From Lipingzhangella_A rawalii (lineage in GTDB: Bacteria > Actinomycetota > Actinomycetes > Streptosporangiales > Streptosporangiaceae), in the NCBI RefSeq assembly GCF_031628175.1, contig NZ_JAVLVT010000004.1:124001-188000 (forward strand): 64,000 nucleotides of DNA, written 5' to 3'. A program made the position numbers and the translations under genes. This document shows positions 63,172 through 64,000 of this stretch, piece after piece. Positions within the stretch are counted from its first letter, which is position 1. The number at the start of each line of letters is the position of its first letter. Below the pieces are notes generated by a model that was not told where the DNA came from, made no database searches, and was given only the letters and a program-made list of their open reading frames with translations.

Positions 63172-63999
63172 TCACCGCACGATCCCGGTCCCGGGGTGCA
63201 CCACGGCGCAGTACTGGCCGGCGGCGAAGAGGGCTCCCTCATCGACACAGGCGACCGGGCTGGCGCAGCGATCCCGGGCGAGGGGAACTGAGGCGAAGGC
63301 ACGCAGCACCGGCTCCTCGGACTGTTCCAGCGTGTGCAGCGTGAGCCACTGCGACTCGGCGGTACCCATCACCGGGGGCAGGGAATCCAGATTCGCCAAC
63401 TGGGCCAGGTGCGTGTCCATCGCCGCGCACGCCTCACGGCTACTGACTCCCGACTCGACCTCGGGTGCGGGCTCCGACTCCGCGGCCCCAGGCTGTTCCG
63501 TCGCGCGGGGCACAGGAACGCCGGTGGTGGCTGTGGTGGCCTCGTCGACCAGGAAGATAGTCACGGGCAGGGCTATGGCTGCCACCCCGACCACGCCGGG
63601 CCACCGGCGCCGTGGTCGAGCCACGATCCAGGGGGGACGGCGGGCCAGTCGCCGTACACCCGAGCCCACGAGCGCGGCCACCCCCGCCGTGGGCAGGTAA
63701 AATAGGCACAGGACGAGCCCCGCGAACGGCCCCAGACCGAGGTACAGCGACTCGGGGACATGTCCCGCCCAGCAGGCCGAGTCCACGCCACCGGCGCGGC
63801 CACAGTCGCCGACCGCGACCCCCAGGTGGATCGCCGGAGTGGTCAACACCGCGACGACGAGCCCGTAGGCCAGTGCCGCATACAGCCCCCGCGGGGAGGC
63901 GCCGCGTCCCCCCAGCTGCCAGCCCAGGACGACACCCCCGATGCCCACCAGCAGTGTCGCGAAACCGAAAATCGGAAGCAGCACCAGCACCAGCCCCAC
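63172..63999 (-). CDS. Multi-pass membrane protein (5' end at window edge)
   Basis: 275 residues in frame from GTG 63999; the true start may lie beyond the window. Four membrane segments: VLLPIFGFATLLVGIGGVVL, GLYAALAYGLVVAVLTTPAI, LGPFAGLVLCLFYLPTAGVA and VVGVAAIALPVTIFLVDEA. A ~110-residue extracytoplasmic C-terminal domain follows with four cysteines. Domain unknown. Its acidic linker matches the style of the other exported proteins here. Confidence 0.65.
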   Translation of the reverse strand: MGLVLVLLPIFGFATLLVGIGGVVLGWQLGGRGASPRGLYAALAYGLVVAVLTTPAIHLGVAVGDCGRAGGVDSACWAGHVPESLYLGLGPFAGLVLCLFYLPTAGVAALVGSGVRRLARRPPWIVARPRRRWPGVVGVAAIALPVTIFLVDEATTATTGVPVPRATEQPGAAESEPAPEVESGVSSREACAAMDTHLAQLANLDSLPPVMGTAESQWLTLHTLEQSEEPVLRAFASVPLARDRCASPVACVDEGALFAAGQYCAVVHPGTGIVR

Positions 64000-64000
64000 A

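Overview
This 64-kb window is high-GC DNA with actinobacterial coding style: many GTG starts, four-base ATGA/GTGA gene overlaps, XRE/DUF397/DUF6879 regulator clusters, a furA-katG pair, a tRNA-Arg(CCG)/nrtL/lysA neighbourhood and an F420-type LLM oxidoreductase. The very acidic surface lipoprotein at 5.2-6.75 kb suggests a salt-tolerant member, perhaps Nocardiopsaceae-like. The genus is an inference.

Layout. 0-2.5 kb: lysA (cut by the window edge), nrtL, a response regulator and tRNA-Arg. 3.4-11.8 kb: a beta-propeller protein, an OmpA-like lipoprotein, AraC and VOC proteins, a lipase-like hydrolase, decayed toxin-antitoxin genes and two membrane proteins. 12.05-23.5 kb: one minus-strand type III (III-D-like) CRISPR-Cas operon. 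It encodes a small LTPHP protein, a dual-CARF nuclease interrupted by a frameshift, Cas10 with GGDD but no HD domain, four RAMP subunits (one Csx10-like, one with two Cas7-like units) and a Csx19-like protein. It has no cas1, cas2 or cas6. 24-30.8 kb: DUF4180, katG-furA and a single-chain biotin-dependent acyl-CoA carboxylase. 30.8-33.4 kb: an effector pair, 2TM-SAVED and TIR-SAVED, with no CD-NTase beside it. 34.5-43.6 kb: housekeeping and stress genes (MerR, DEAD-box helicase, cold-shock protein, Kef antiporter, XRE-flavin protein, MFS pump, ArsR-VOC operon, DUF1330). 43.7-45.3 kb: a gene-free segment with two families of iteron-like repeats, a 38-bp perfect palindrome and a tRNA-Thr-derived core flanked by 12-bp arm repeats, which looks like the relic of an integrative element. 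45.5-49.2 kb: a secreted TolB-like propeller, a BpsA-like aminopropyltransferase and an 11-repeat CRISPR array with type I-E-style repeats, transcribed on the minus strand from an AT-rich leader on its right. 49.4-60.3 kb: an accessory island with a Nudix protein, a GNAT gene coupled to a broken asparagine-synthase-like (lasso cyclase-like) gene, two XRE regulators, four DUF397 genes, DUF6879, a degenerate aminoglycoside-phosphotransferase-like gene and a sigma-like HTH protein. 60.5-64 kb: LLM oxidoreductase, spermidine-synthase-like protein and a membrane protein.

How the parts may work together. The Cas10 GGDD motif predicts synthesis of cyclic oligoadenylate when target RNA is bound. The adjacent dual-CARF nuclease is the obvious receptor. 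The SAVED pair 8 kb away also has cyclic-nucleotide sensor domains but no cognate synthase in view, so it could be driven by the same Cas10 (a hypothesis). The I-E-style array may supply guides, but the processing nuclease and adaptation genes would have to lie outside the window.
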